From: Corythucha ciliata | Lineage: Eukaryota > Arthropoda > Insecta > Hemiptera > Tingidae | Reading direction: 5' to 3' | Assembly (NCBI GenBank): GCA_038030265.1 | Contig: CM075939.1 | Span: forward strand, 52,433,253-52,497,252 | Length of the DNA stretch: 64,000 bases | Shown: piece after piece, positions 23,894-33,839 of the stretch | Position numbering within the stretch: the first letter of the stretch is position 1 | Layout: each line of letters begins with the position of its first letter | Position numbers and translations under genes: made by a program | Notes under the pieces: model-generated | What the model saw: the letters and a program-made list of their open reading frames with translations, nothing else | Told to the model about the DNA's origin: nothing | Databases searched by the model: none

Positions 23894-24675
23894 GGTGTTG
23901 TGGCGGCGGAATCGGGGGGACAGGAGGGGCGGCCGCCCCTCCGGAATTGAGCCTGAGGGGGCGTCGCCCCGCCAGGCTTCAATGCCAATCTTATTCTATC
24001 CCGAAGACTGCACCAAGGTTCTTTTCCAACCTTTTCGCTTCTTATTCGAGGACCAAGCGACCGTCTCTCAGATCGAAAATCCTGGATCATATAGGGAAGA
24101 TGAAAAATAGCAATGCCTAGTAAATTTGCCCCCCCCTCCCACCTTTCACTTTTCTGCAGAATTTTTGTTAGGTACATTATTGATTCTTCTTCTACACTTT
24201 ACCCCTGCCATCTGACAAACGGTGGCGATCCACCTATCGGCCCCCACTCCCAGGAGAGGGTTTCAGCCCAAATTGAAGCATTATGAAAGACATTTATTAC
24301 ATCTCCCCTCCCCCACGAGCACACAGCAGCCGCCGGGCTACCGGAATCGCTGCCTCCGGAAAGATTTCTAGTTACGCCCCCATCTGCGATCCCACACTTT
24401 GCTACGTAAACATAAGAATAAGAAACTATATATAGCATAGCATGCATAGCTATAAGTATACGCAGGAGCTAAAGTGCGTCTTTTCGAGGCCGGACTCGCC
24501 TCGTTCGGCCACTCATCGAGGCTTGAAAATACACTTTAGCTTCGTGGTGTACTTACTAATTTTTATTCTAGGGCTTAGGGCTTCTTAGGGCATTGATATT
24601 GAAAGCAGGACAAGATTTGAAATTTGATGGCAATTCGAAAAAGTTATTCCATGTTTAGATAATGTCACTGAACTA
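23894..24675. other. Sequence adjoining the Jockey remnant, possibly a further insertion
   Basis: GC-rich sequence begins abruptly at about 23894. It includes GGGGCGGCCGCCCCTC at about 23926-23941. Near 24365-24385 it contains the phrase TTTCTAGTTACGCCCCC, which on the other strand resembles hAT-type ends (GGGGCGTAACTAGAAA). A matching left end is not clear, so I do not call an element. No gene. Confidence 0.35.
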
Positions 24676-24785
24676 AGGCTCTATAAGTTCCTACGAGTAC
24701 TGACAGTCGCCATATTTGGTCTCCCCTGCAAATGTGGTTCAAATAGATTTGGAATCTCTCATATGCCGCCATGTTTGGTCCTGGA
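24676..24785 (-). repeat. Dispersed repeat, 'ACCAAATATGGCG' family, copy 3
   Basis: The segment begins CTAAGGCTCTATAAGTTCCT and shares long stretches with 42703-42810, including ACGAGTACTG and AATAGATTTG. It ends exactly where the 153-bp duplication begins (24786). Confidence 0.7.
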
Positions 24786-24938
24786 CTGCGTGTGATTGTA
24801 GCTCTGACATTTTTTGCACTGTGGGATCAATTTCGATGTCTTCCTCACTGGCTCTATCTTCACAATTAAGTTTAGAATGGACCTGATTTCATGGATTTTT
24901 GTAACGTCTTCATCTTTATCAAATGAGAGCATGAAGAG
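24786..24938. repeat. 153-bp direct duplication, left copy
   Basis: This is identical, apart from two substitutions, to 28825-28977. On the minus strand it encodes part of a Jockey ORF1, including KIEPVRK and the zinc-knuckle start CKKCQSYNHTQ. The two copies flank the CR1/L2-like element and may be an unusually long target-site duplication. Confidence 0.85.
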
Positions 24939-25287
24939 AGAGAGAGAGAGAGAGATTTATTAGGCTTCCAGGGTACAACTGCAACAAACAATGACCCTAG
25001 GGCTGGGCCCTCTTGGGTCGTTTAACATAATAAAGCCGGAAAATGACGATCAGTAATAAAACAATTATAAAACAATAATAAAATTAGATTAAATGAATGA
25101 AAATATATAAATTATCCCATTAAAATATCATCAATATTAAATTTTCATGTTCAATTATTAAAATAAATTAATTCATTACCACAAAATGTTGAAAAAGTTG
25201 AGCAAAATGCAATGACTAGATAGTTAATGATGGGGAGGGGGCATGAGGGAAAAGGAAAGGGAAAAGGAAGAAGGACATGGCACGGCC

Positions 25288-28098
25288 TTATTCCTCTCTT
25301 AACGTGAGACAGAACGAGTAATATCTCTCCCGAAATTTATTAAAACATCTGGTTCTCTTAATGTTTTCCGGTATCCCGTTCCAAACACAGACCGATTGAA
25401 CTCCAAATCCCACACCAAGGACTGACGTACGATGCTGAGGAACCACAAGGCTGCTCCCACCAGTCCCGCCGACTCGGCCAAAATCAGCTCTGGCGACGAA
25501 GCCCTCACAGAGGTACCGAGGCTTCCTCAAGCAAAACATCTTGTACAGAAAGCAGCCCAGCAAGAAGGTTCGGCGCTGAGAGGGCTTAAGCCACCCAAGG
25601 CGGGTATAGTAAGGGGTCACGTGGGTGTCAAGACTGAGGTCAAAAATGTACCGAATACAAGCATTGAGCGTCCGGTACAACAGCAAATCCAATTCGCTCG
25701 ACAGACGATAAAAAGCCAAGCATCCATAATCGAAAATAGGCAAAATAAGAGACCGAACAAGATCACGACGGGCCGTCCGGGACAGAAAATCACGGATAGT
25801 CTGAAGCTGAACCAAACTACGAAAAGTCCGCCTCGAAACATCACTAACGTGTTCCCTCCAGGACAACGTGGAATCCAAGGTAACGCCCAGCAACCTGACG
25901 CTCTCCATCCAAGGTATAGAGACCTCCCCCAACATTAACCGAGGCAAATCCCTCCTCCTAAGCATGTTCATATACCTCGAAGAGCCAAATATGATAGCCT
26001 TGGTTTTACCTTCATTCAAGATCATTTTGTGGGCAGCTGCCAATCCAGCAAGGCATTAATGTCCCCCTGCACCTTTGAAATAGCACTAACAGCTTCGGCT
26101 GGCTCAAAAGAAAAATAAATTACGAGATCGTCAGCGAAGAGGTGGTAACGACAATGGGTCAAACAATCGGAAATTCCGATAAGGTAGATGGCGAAGAGCA
26201 GAGGCCCCAAAACCGATCCCTGTGGAACGCCAGAAAGTGTCTCGAGCAACGAGGAAACCTCAAGCAAATCAGACCCCTCAACATACTGGCTTCGCCCCAC
26301 GAGGTAATTCCTCAGCCAGGAAAGCACACCTGCTGAGAGTCCCAAATCCGCTGCTTTGGACAATAGGATACTATGGTCGACTTTGTCAAAGGCTTTACTA
26401 AAATCAAAGTGTACTAATGTAGTGACATGCCTACGGTCGATAGCCTGCCTCACATCCTCGGTAATCCTAACCAACGCCGTCTGCGTGCTGAATCCCGAAC
26501 GAAAACCCGACTGAAATGGGTCCAAACGGTCCGTCCTCTCCAGGAACGAGACTAACTGATGATGCACGATCCTCTCTAGCATCTTTGACACGGCTGGCAA
26601 CAACGAAATCGGGCGGAAGTCCGAGGCCGAACTCGGGCGGGGGACCTTTGCCAAAGGGCGAACCTACGCCACCCTCCAAGCTCTGGAATAATCACCTCCC
26701 TGAAGCGACCAATTGAACAAGTGGACAAGAACAGGCAAAAGCTCGGTGGAAAATCTTTTAATGAACAATATACCCACCTCATCTATCCCCTTAGCATCGG
26801 ACCTCGAGAGCCGCATTGAATCGACCACGTCATCAACCGACACATCTCCGAAGAAGAAACGACTGTCATCAAACTCGTACGAAGGAATAGGAGGGAAAGC
26901 ACTAGACGGCTCGGAGCCGGAAGACACAAAATACCGATTAATTACATCAACCGAGCACGGAAGGGAGGTCATTCCACCACGGGCCTTTCCCACACCCAAC
27001 TCCCGGAGGCGCCTCCACTTTTCTCTCTGACCACCGCCATCCGCGAAAAGCCCCGCGAAAAAAACACGCTTACCATCCCGAATCAACTGGACCACCTCGT
27101 TCCTCACTCGCCGATACCGATCCCTCACATCAGCCAAATCATTTCGACGAAGTGATCTCCGCAGTCTCTCGCGAGCCTTAATTTTCTCTCGTATAGCTGT
27201 CGTAATCCAAGGAGAGGCAGACTTACGCCCACCTGCTCTCTTGAAAGGGACGTACGAATCAATGAGCGAGCGCAGTTTCCGGGCAAACAAGTCAACCTTA
27301 TCGTCGAAAGTCTCCAGGGAAATCAAATCCGCCCAATCATCCCCATCAAGCGCCTCATGAATCGCTCCCCAGTTCGCCCGAGACCAATTCCTGACAAAAC
27401 CGCGACTCCCACCGGAGGCCCCCCCAGCTATCGCTCACAAACGGAAAGGAAAAATACAAGAAATCATGGTCAGAGATAGCAGGCAAACGAACTTGACCAA
27501 AACCATCACCATCAAGAACGAGAGTGTCCGGAACAGCAACAAAATCCAGAAGTGGCTCACCATTATAAAAACGGTATGTCGGGTTAAAAGGAAGTACACT
27601 CATGTTAACCGTGCTAAGCAGTCGCGTGAAATAAACAAGGTCAGGAGAATTTGTCATAAAGTTCACATTGGCGTCTCCAAGGAGAATAACATTCCGAAAA
27701 CGAGGCACCACTGAAAAAAGGGCCGCCTGAAGACCATCAGAAAAAGCGCCATGAGGTGGGCGATACAGCACTCCCAGACACACCCTACTACAACCCTCAC
27801 CAACCTCCAAAAACATAAACTCACAAGCCTGCGAAGCCTCTGAAACCAGCAAAATCCTGCTCAAGAGACCCTCTTTGACATAAGCGACAACGCCTCCACC
27901 TCGGCCACTCACTCTATCGTGACGAAGAACAGTGTAGCCAGGCAGGGCAATGCGCTCGTCACTGATATTTTCCCTCAACCATGTCTCAACAACACATATC
28001 ACATCATATGAGCTGCAGCTGAAATAATCATAAACCCCAGTGAATTTGGAGAGAATGGAGTTCGCATTGAAATAGCCTATCTTCAAGCGGTCGACCAT
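25288..28098 (-). pseudogene. ORF2 of the CR1/L2-like element: endonuclease and reverse transcriptase
   Basis: The first part (28098-27355) is an AP-type endonuclease. It starts GYFNANSI, with VVETWL, LLGDANVNF and the catalytic SDH (AISDHDF). A frameshift falls in the G run at about 27419-27425. The linker continues (27326-26667) to an in-frame TAG at 26664-26666. The reverse transcriptase follows: RPISLLPAVSKMLERIV, motif A FDFSKAFDKVDH, motif B SGVPQGSVLGPLLF and catalytic FADDLVIY. A second frameshift at about 26030-26045 leads to the C-terminal part with LLGVTLDSTLSW, ending at 25288. There is no RNase H domain. Nearly full-length, so the damage is recent. Confidence 0.85.
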
Positions 28099-28552
28099 TA
28101 GGGTAAATTGTGTGTTCCACTAACCATAAAACACAGTGAACGCAGCGGGGTAAGCGTGAAAAAGAACCAATAAAGAATAAAACAAAACGAGCAATGAGAG
28201 ATTTAAGGCCGACAGGGTAAAGGTACAGGGATGGAGGGAAGGATAGTTTAGAAAGAGATGAAAAAACCAAATAAAAAAGAATAAGAATTGTCATTGCAAA
28301 TAATAATACAATAGATAACCAAAGTGGCTGAAGGCCAATGGAACGTCCCCTACTGATGCAAGAGTAAAGTAAAACTAATATGACGAAAAATGGTGAAGCC
28401 AATAACAAAAACAACTCATGCTTGACGCTGCGACACGAAGCCCACAGGAAACGCCAAGACCATAGTAGGCGCCGAGAAAACAAATACGAAGTCCAATCAC
28501 ACTGGAAGAACGGCATCCGCCCAGACCCGGTCGAAACAGAAGGCAAGTCCAA
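28028..28552 (-). CDS. Hydrophobic reading frame in the ORF1-ORF2 spacer
   Basis: This 174-codon minus-strand frame lies between the two ORFs of the CR1/L2-like element and overlaps the start of ORF2 in another frame. It encodes several strongly hydrophobic stretches, for example FLLLASPFFVILVLLYSC and LSIVLLFAMTILILFYLVF. It could be chance in T-rich spacer sequence. I do not recognise a protein family. Confidence 0.2.
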   Translation of the reverse strand: MDLPSVSTGSGRMPFFQCDWTSYLFSRRLLWSWRFLWASCRSVKHELFLLLASPFFVILVLLYSCISRGRSIGLQPLWLSIVLLFAMTILILFYLVFSSLSKLSFPPSLYLYPVGLKSLIARFVLFFIGSFSRLPRCVHCVLWLVEHTIYPNGRPLEDRLFQCELHSLQIHWGL

Positions 28553-28611
28553 TGAGCATGCAGAAGTCGGTGATCATATTGCGAGGCGTCACTTAACGAA
28601 TCCAGTAATTG

Positions 28612-28971
28612 CTACTTCCGAAAGGGCAAGAGATCCTCAATCTGGCTAACGACCACTGCTGGCTCCTTCTCTCTTTTCCTGACTAGGATCCGGCTGTTCG
28701 CCAGCCATACGAATTGTAGTTTTCCCTCATTTTTCAACCTCTTAGCCTGCGAGAGCAGAAACCTGTTCATTCGCGTGAGGCTCTCATTCACGTAGACAGC
28801 GCCATCAGGACCAGAAGAGTAGCCCTGCGTGTGATTGTAGCTCTGACATTTTTTGCACTGTGGGATCAATTTCGATGTCTTCCTCACTGGCTCTATCTTC
28901 ACAATTAAGTTTAGAATAGACCTGATTTCATGGATTTTTGTAACGTCTTCATCTTTATCAAATGTGAGCAT
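28612..28971 (-). pseudogene. Chimeric frame: Jockey ORF1 segment joined to FP-C-type ORF1 end
   Basis: The N-terminal half (28971-28825) lies in the 153-bp duplication and encodes Jockey ORF1 sequence ending in the first half of a CCHC knuckle (CKKCQSYNH). From 28824 it continues in frame into a different domain with NESLTRMNRFLLSQAK, VWLANSRILVRK and VVVSQIEDL. That is the pattern of the FP protein C-terminal domain used in ORF1 of CR1-like elements. The junction is the 5' end of the CR1/L2-like insertion, so the 119-codon fusion is probably accidental. Confidence 0.7.
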
Positions 28972-28977
28972 GAAGAG
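28825..28977. repeat. 153-bp direct duplication, right copy
   Basis: This is the partner of 24786-24938, with two differences in 153 bp (about 28917 and 28965). At this side the Jockey ORF1 sequence continues upstream on the minus strand beyond 28977, so this copy looks like the original context. Confidence 0.85.
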
Positions 28978-29290
28978 GGGGAGTTTTCATAAGACGGTTT
29001 CAATCCCCCCCCCCCTGTCATTTTCTTTTTTCCCTTTCTCGCTATGTTATTCGCGTCCAATATTTTGAGCCTCTGGTTTTTAAGATCTTCCATGATCTCA
29101 CTTTTCTCACAGGTAGCGTGAAATCCTCTGGCAATGACCTTTATAGGTCTATCACCCTTGTCTTGGTATGTGTAACACTGTTTTTTGCCTTCTCGCAGTT
29201 TTCCCGTAATTAATTTCCAGCTTTCTCGGTTATCCAGGTTCAGTTTCCAAACGTTGTTGCTACGGGCCGTGATTTAGATTTGTTCCTTTC
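28978..29290 (-). pseudogene. Jockey ORF1 (gag-like) remnant
   Basis: Minus-strand sequence encodes KVIARGFHATCEKSEIMEDL followed by KNQRLKILDANNIARKGKKK. This is the pattern of the region before the zinc knuckles in Jockey ORF1 proteins. It continues into the right copy of the 153-bp duplication. A C run at about 29007-29016 disrupts the frame. Confidence 0.6.
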
Positions 29291-29573
29291 GAATGTCCTT
29301 AATAATATCTTTGTTTCAGTAGTCAGTTTCTGGTGAAAAATTGTCAGGTTTGTGGATTGTTTGTAGCTACCTGGATTTTTGTCTGTCTTCAGGCGTTTTG
29401 AAGATGAAACTGATATATTTTTTTTTTTAGATTAAATCAATTTCTTACTATACTTATCCTATCTTATTAAACAGATAACCGCTCAAAAACAGCGGAAAAG
29501 AATTCAAAAATTCGATTGTTTCACGAAGGAAATTTCTTTTCAGCCCTAGAAACCAAAAGGACATTCTTCTTCT

Positions 29574-29896
29574 GTGTCGGTGGATCCCGGTCTGGCCGGC
29601 CGGCCGGTCTAGTGTTCTCGCCCAAAGCTTGATTGATAGCCAAAAATTGATATCATTCGAAGCTAAATATCAGTGAATTTGAGTTTACAATTGTTGGAGC
29701 AAAATACCCGCGGAATAGCGAGTTTGCAATTGTTTTTGTAGCCACGACGACGGACGGCGCATAGAAGGCTGACGAGGCTTGCATTATATGCCGCAGCCGC
29801 ACCACGAGATGCGCACTCCTCGCATCTCATGGCTGAGTTATGTGGCCACCATCTCCGAGCCCCCATCACCCCAAGCGTGGAGTAAACCGTGTGACC
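29574..29896. repeat. 323-bp inverted repeat, left arm
   Basis: This starts GTGTCGGTGGATCCCGGTCT, contains GGCCGGCCGGCCGG, and ends in GTGTGACC. Its reverse complement is at 32214-32536, also 323 bp, with moderate divergence. No coding function or Pol III boxes were recognised. Confidence 0.8.
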
Positions 29897-32213
29897 AGGC
29901 TATGTAGTAGAGAAGCGAGAGTGGGACAATGATTGGGCACTTATAAGAAACTCAGATCTAAATTTTCGTTCTCATATTTTCCCACAGAATCTTTCTCAAG
30001 TTGATAAAATCTGATCTCTTCAACTTATGTTTGTGTTTTACTCAACCACCGCTTGTCGAGCCTTCTTAGTTTCTGAAGACCCTTCCTCGAGACCGGCCCT
30101 ACCCCTCCTGAACGATCAAATTTTGCTTAAACTCCCTGAAAGAGGAGTTTAGATTGGAGAATCTCGGAAAAGATAGGCTTTCCCATTATTTCTCAGGCTC
30201 ATCCCCTCTTCTTCTTTACATTTTACCTGTAATTTGCATCCCTATCTCAACCAAGGAGTTTATCGTCTCACACGAAAATACTCCCCACCACCCCTTTTCC
30301 ATCACCACCCACGCGATTTTCCTACCTTTAACATTGTTGATTCCAGTCCGAAACCTCAACCTAACGTCGATAGTTGGTTTATTGTTGATGATACAGCTGG
30401 AGATGAGGTGGGGGGTTGTATTCATAATTGCAATTTGCATCGTCTTAGAAGGTCATTAATAGGAGAAGATTTTCTTCAACCTCCCTCTCTCTTTCAAAAT
30501 CTTGCGAGTCGTTATTCGTGAACGGAATACGAGACATCCATAGCAGCGGTTTCTCGGATTACCATCATGAGTGACTAAGGGAGGAAGAGGAAGGGTGCGA
30601 AGAAGGCGCAAGAGAATAATCTTGAGTCTCAATTAAGCGGAATATGTAACGGAGCCTTCGTTACAACCAAGAGAGTATTTCTTGAAATCAGCTAAGCGGT
30701 AGAGAATGGAAATTTCTAATGGGCAAGATCTTGATAAAGATCAATTCAGATGTTGGAGCCACCTCCTCGCACCCCTCACCATTTGGCTTACGGGGGAGAA
30801 AAGTGAATCTAACACGGGGAGAATTTCATGAAAGTGTTATTTCAGCGAGCTGGAAGATCAATTAATTCCCGAAGCGAGGACACAAAAAAAGAGGAAGAAG
30901 GATGAATTGATAATTTAGTTCCTATGGAGAAGTGAGGGAGTTATTTGACGATAGGAAAAAGGAGGGGTATTGTGTTGCTAATACCTTATAAACAGGTCAT
31001 AAATATTAAAAAGTGAGTCAACTGCTTTAATAAATCTTAACGTTTGTGACAACTAATTGATTGGTTCGCAGGATTGGTTGTTTTCTCTCTTTCTTCCCTT
31101 TCCTCTTTAGACTTTTTAAAAAAGTTTAGCATGAAAATGAATTTTCGCTCCTGTGAAATCACTCCCTCCCCGTCAGCCAACACCATTACAATTCATCTCA
31201 TTCCTGCATAGCATCAATATCGAAGAGGCCCACCTTTAATTAACGCGACGAATTACAATCAGGTCCCTCCTACAGTAACTTTTGAGTTATTTTCTAGTTA
31301 AATGGATTCCTGTACGGCGTTTCAGCGAAATCCTCACGCCAAACATATGTGCCAACCTACAGGTACAGTTGTGGGTATGTTGTTTGAAGGGAGTGGGTGG
31401 GGGGGAGGGGTACCGTCTCCACAGAGCCCTCCCTACAACTTTCTTCCCAAGTCCACACGTGCGTGTTGATTTACCTCTCACTCACACCCGCTCTGACGTC
31501 GAAGTTGAACTAAAACAGTGAAAACAAGGATATGGAACTGGGGTGAATATGCATATTCATTGAATCTTGGGGTGAAGGTAGTTTTGTAGTGTTACTCGGT
31601 GTGCTGGGAGGACAGGGTGGTGAGGAAGGGCAGTGCTTGGTTGTGCGGCAGATGGGATGCCCAAGAGAAGAGAAGGTTAAAAACCTTTCAATATTTCCTT
31701 CCCGAGAAAAATTAAGGTTGATACTGGACTAGCAAAACAGATCATAGTCAACTCCAGTTAGCAGTATTTAACGCGTACTGCAGCCATCGCGAGGGACGAA
31801 GGTTTGACACCTGTATTTTGCAAATTGAAGTCTTCATAATGATGCATGCGTCCACCCAATTTTTAACGACGGCCATTTTGAAATGTTGGGGAAGAGAGGG
31901 ACGATGAAACTAGAGAGTGTACCAAAGTATGCCATGGGAGGTGCACCAGAAAACCAGATATACAGTTTCTAGAATTTATAATTAACACATTTTCAGACTG
32001 AGTATAATGTCAGGCGTAAAATCACCTGTTTTATGCTGGGCCAAGCACCCAAATTTGACTATTTACCCGTCATGAATAGTGTGCTAGCAGTTTTTCGTCC
32101 TCCCTGGCTCTTAAAAAAAACAATTTCTCTATTCATCTCAGTAAACTTGCAATTTGTGGCTATTAGCCCTTCGGGGACTTGGCTCTTGTGCTCAGGCACA
32201 TGAGGACAAGCCG
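29897..32213. other. Apparently unique 2.3-kb DNA between inverted copies
   Basis: Low-complexity sequence with GA-rich and CT-rich tracts. Overlapping short frames on both strands at 30154-30521 do not carry a recognisable domain. No transposase or RNA gene was found. Confidence 0.4.
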
Positions 32214-32536
32214 GGTCACACGGCTTACTCCACGCTTCGGGTGATGGGGGACAGCTCGGAGATGGTGGCTACATAACTCAGCGATGAGATGCGATGAGTG
32301 CGCATCTCGGGGTGCGGCATATAATACAAGCCTCGCGTCAGGCTTTATACGCCGCCCGTCGCCGTGGCTACGAAAACAATTCCAAACTCGCTATTCGGCG
32401 GGTATTTTGCTCCAAAAATTGTGATCTCAAATTCACTGATATTTAGATCCGAATGATATCAATTTTTGGTTATCAATCAAGCTTTGGGCGAGAAGCTCTA
32501 GACCGGCCGGCCGGCCAGACCGGGATCCACCGACAC
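32214..32536. repeat. 323-bp inverted repeat, right arm
   Basis: This begins GGTCACACGGCTTACTCCAC and ends ATCCACCGACAC, the reverse complement of the left arm. The sequence just outside (ATAAGAAAAA) still resembles the outside of the left arm, so the homology may run a few bases further. Confidence 0.8.
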
Positions 32537-32654
32537 ATAAGAAAAATTTCCCTAAACGAGCAATATCTCCGAAATTAAGACCCCAAAACTTGCATTTTCA
32601 AAGGAAATAAGATAAGACCCAATATTTCATGTTGCGCAAGAAGACAGAAATTTT

Positions 32655-32930
32655 ACAATTACTTCCATGTTCCCTAATGGAACGGATGTATGGTTCGAGA
32701 ACAAAATCGAATCCGAGATGACTTCATATTATCCGTGCTACAAAACCTCACAAAGGCTGAAAAAAGTGGTTTTCGGCAAGCCGTTGGTCTGTTCCCCCCC
32801 CCCCCAATTGCATGAAATTAAAACCTGGACATTATTTCTTGGTATAAGAAGCCCAAATCCGGCCTTTTTTTTTTTTTTTTTTTTGGAGAAATAATAATTT
32901 GTAGGACGCATGTTCTTCCCGTACCGAAAC
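32655..32930 (+). repeat. Dispersed repeat, 'TTCCATGTTCCCTA' family, copy 1
   Basis: Shared phrases with 48925-49190 are CTTCCA-GTTCCCTAA, ATCGAA-CCGAGATGACTTC, GTGGTTTTCGGCA, GTCTGT, AAAACCTGG and TTGGTAT. It contains a C run (about 32796-32805) and a T run (about 32863-32884). Confidence 0.65.
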
Positions 32931-33329
32931 TGTCGTTTTCAGCCGAAAAAATGCTACTTGCTTTGTAGCAACAATCACCGTTTTAATCACAAAAGGACGA
33001 ACGGTCGAAATCGCAAAAAAGGGGCCCTATAACAGCTTTTTTGTGGGCAATCTTTAAGTTTTGGGCGCTGCTGAGGCCCCGGCTAGCCTGGGTACCGCAC
33101 TACAAAAATGCCCCGAAACTTGCAATTTCGCTCTTATTAAGACCCTAAACTTGCCATCTCGATGAGTTTAAGACCCGGAACTGCTAAAATTGTGGAGATA
33201 GGAAACTTTCAATGTCGCATGTTCACAAGTATTATTTCGCTGGAATTACACGATTTTTAGTCAGGCTGTGGGTGCAGTTGTAGCTACGGCTATAGTCCAG
33301 GGGTCAACTAGTCACGAACAATAGCGAGT
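32931..33329. other. No recognisable gene
   Basis: AT-rich sequence with phrases such as 'CCCCGAAACTTGCAATTTCG' that hint at a decayed array of short units. No coding signal. Confidence 0.35.
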
Positions 33330-33563
33330 TTACGTCCTGCCTATACGCCCTTGAGACGTTGTATGCACTTGATGAACTTTTAAACTCTTGCAGAAATCGC
33401 GCATCACTTCTGATTTTAACGGCGCCTCTTTGTCAGTAAGAAATTTTGCCGGCGACAGGCTGTACGAGACCAAAAACCTGCGGATGAGCAAGTTTTCCGC
33501 AGTGATCTCATGCTTTTTAAGAGTTCCCGGTGGCCCCTGGATTCCGTACGGCAACCGATTCAC
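33330..33563 (-). pseudogene. Gypsy-type integrase fragment
   Basis: The minus strand encodes SPAKFLTDKEAPLKSEVM, then FCKSLKVHQVHTTSQG. This matches the second catalytic region of Gypsy integrases, in which a TD precedes a loop, then the S-E-V segment, a Cys, and a TT-x-(H/Q)-x-Q-x-N-G turn. The usual G after TD-x is changed, and sequence upstream and downstream does not continue as integrase. It is a short isolated remnant. Confidence 0.55.
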
Positions 33564-33839
33564 ACAATATTGTCTGAAGGGCGTCCGAATAACGCGTTTT
33601 TGTTTTTCCTGTCTCGACTACTCGAAAGCTTTGGGCTTCGCTAGTAGGGGCGGCGCGGCGTGTAGATTACACTCATACCTGGCTCCGACTGAGTTTCCAT
33701 TTTGGAAAATTGAATCATTTCGACCGGACCGTGGAACTCCTCGTCATAAATTAGATGTTGGTATAGCTGTGACCATTGATTTCAAAATCTTTCCCAGACA
33801 GCTCGTGAGTGAATTGGGACCAAAAACAAACGTTTGAGA

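Larger units (their letters stand above)
24939..28824 (-). mobile_element. CR1/L2-like non-LTR retrotransposon, 5'-truncated
   Basis: On the minus strand the order is: end of ORF1 with an FP-C-type domain (28824-28612), a 510-bp spacer, ORF2 with AP-type endonuclease and reverse transcriptase (28098-25288), a 3' untranslated region of about 350 bp, then AATAAA followed by a (TC)n tail (about 24939-24960). A microsatellite tail in place of poly(A) fits the CR1/L2 group. The element is bounded by the 153-bp duplication on both sides. ORF2 carries one stop and two frameshifts, so it is recent but dead. Confidence 0.8.

Noticed and set aside
23894..24385. Possible hAT element with a GGGGCGTAACTAGAAA-like right end
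   Set aside because: A matching left end and a target duplication could not be found.
25432..25938. Plus-strand frame of 168 codons
   Set aside because: It is antisense to the CR1/L2-like reverse transcriptase, which has clear motifs.
30154..30521. Overlapping plus-strand frames in the unique DNA
   Set aside because: Frames overlap on both strands, have biased composition, and lack splice or domain support.
33388..33837. Plus-strand frame of 149 codons
   Set aside because: It is the shadow of the minus-strand integrase fragment and shows no domain of its own.
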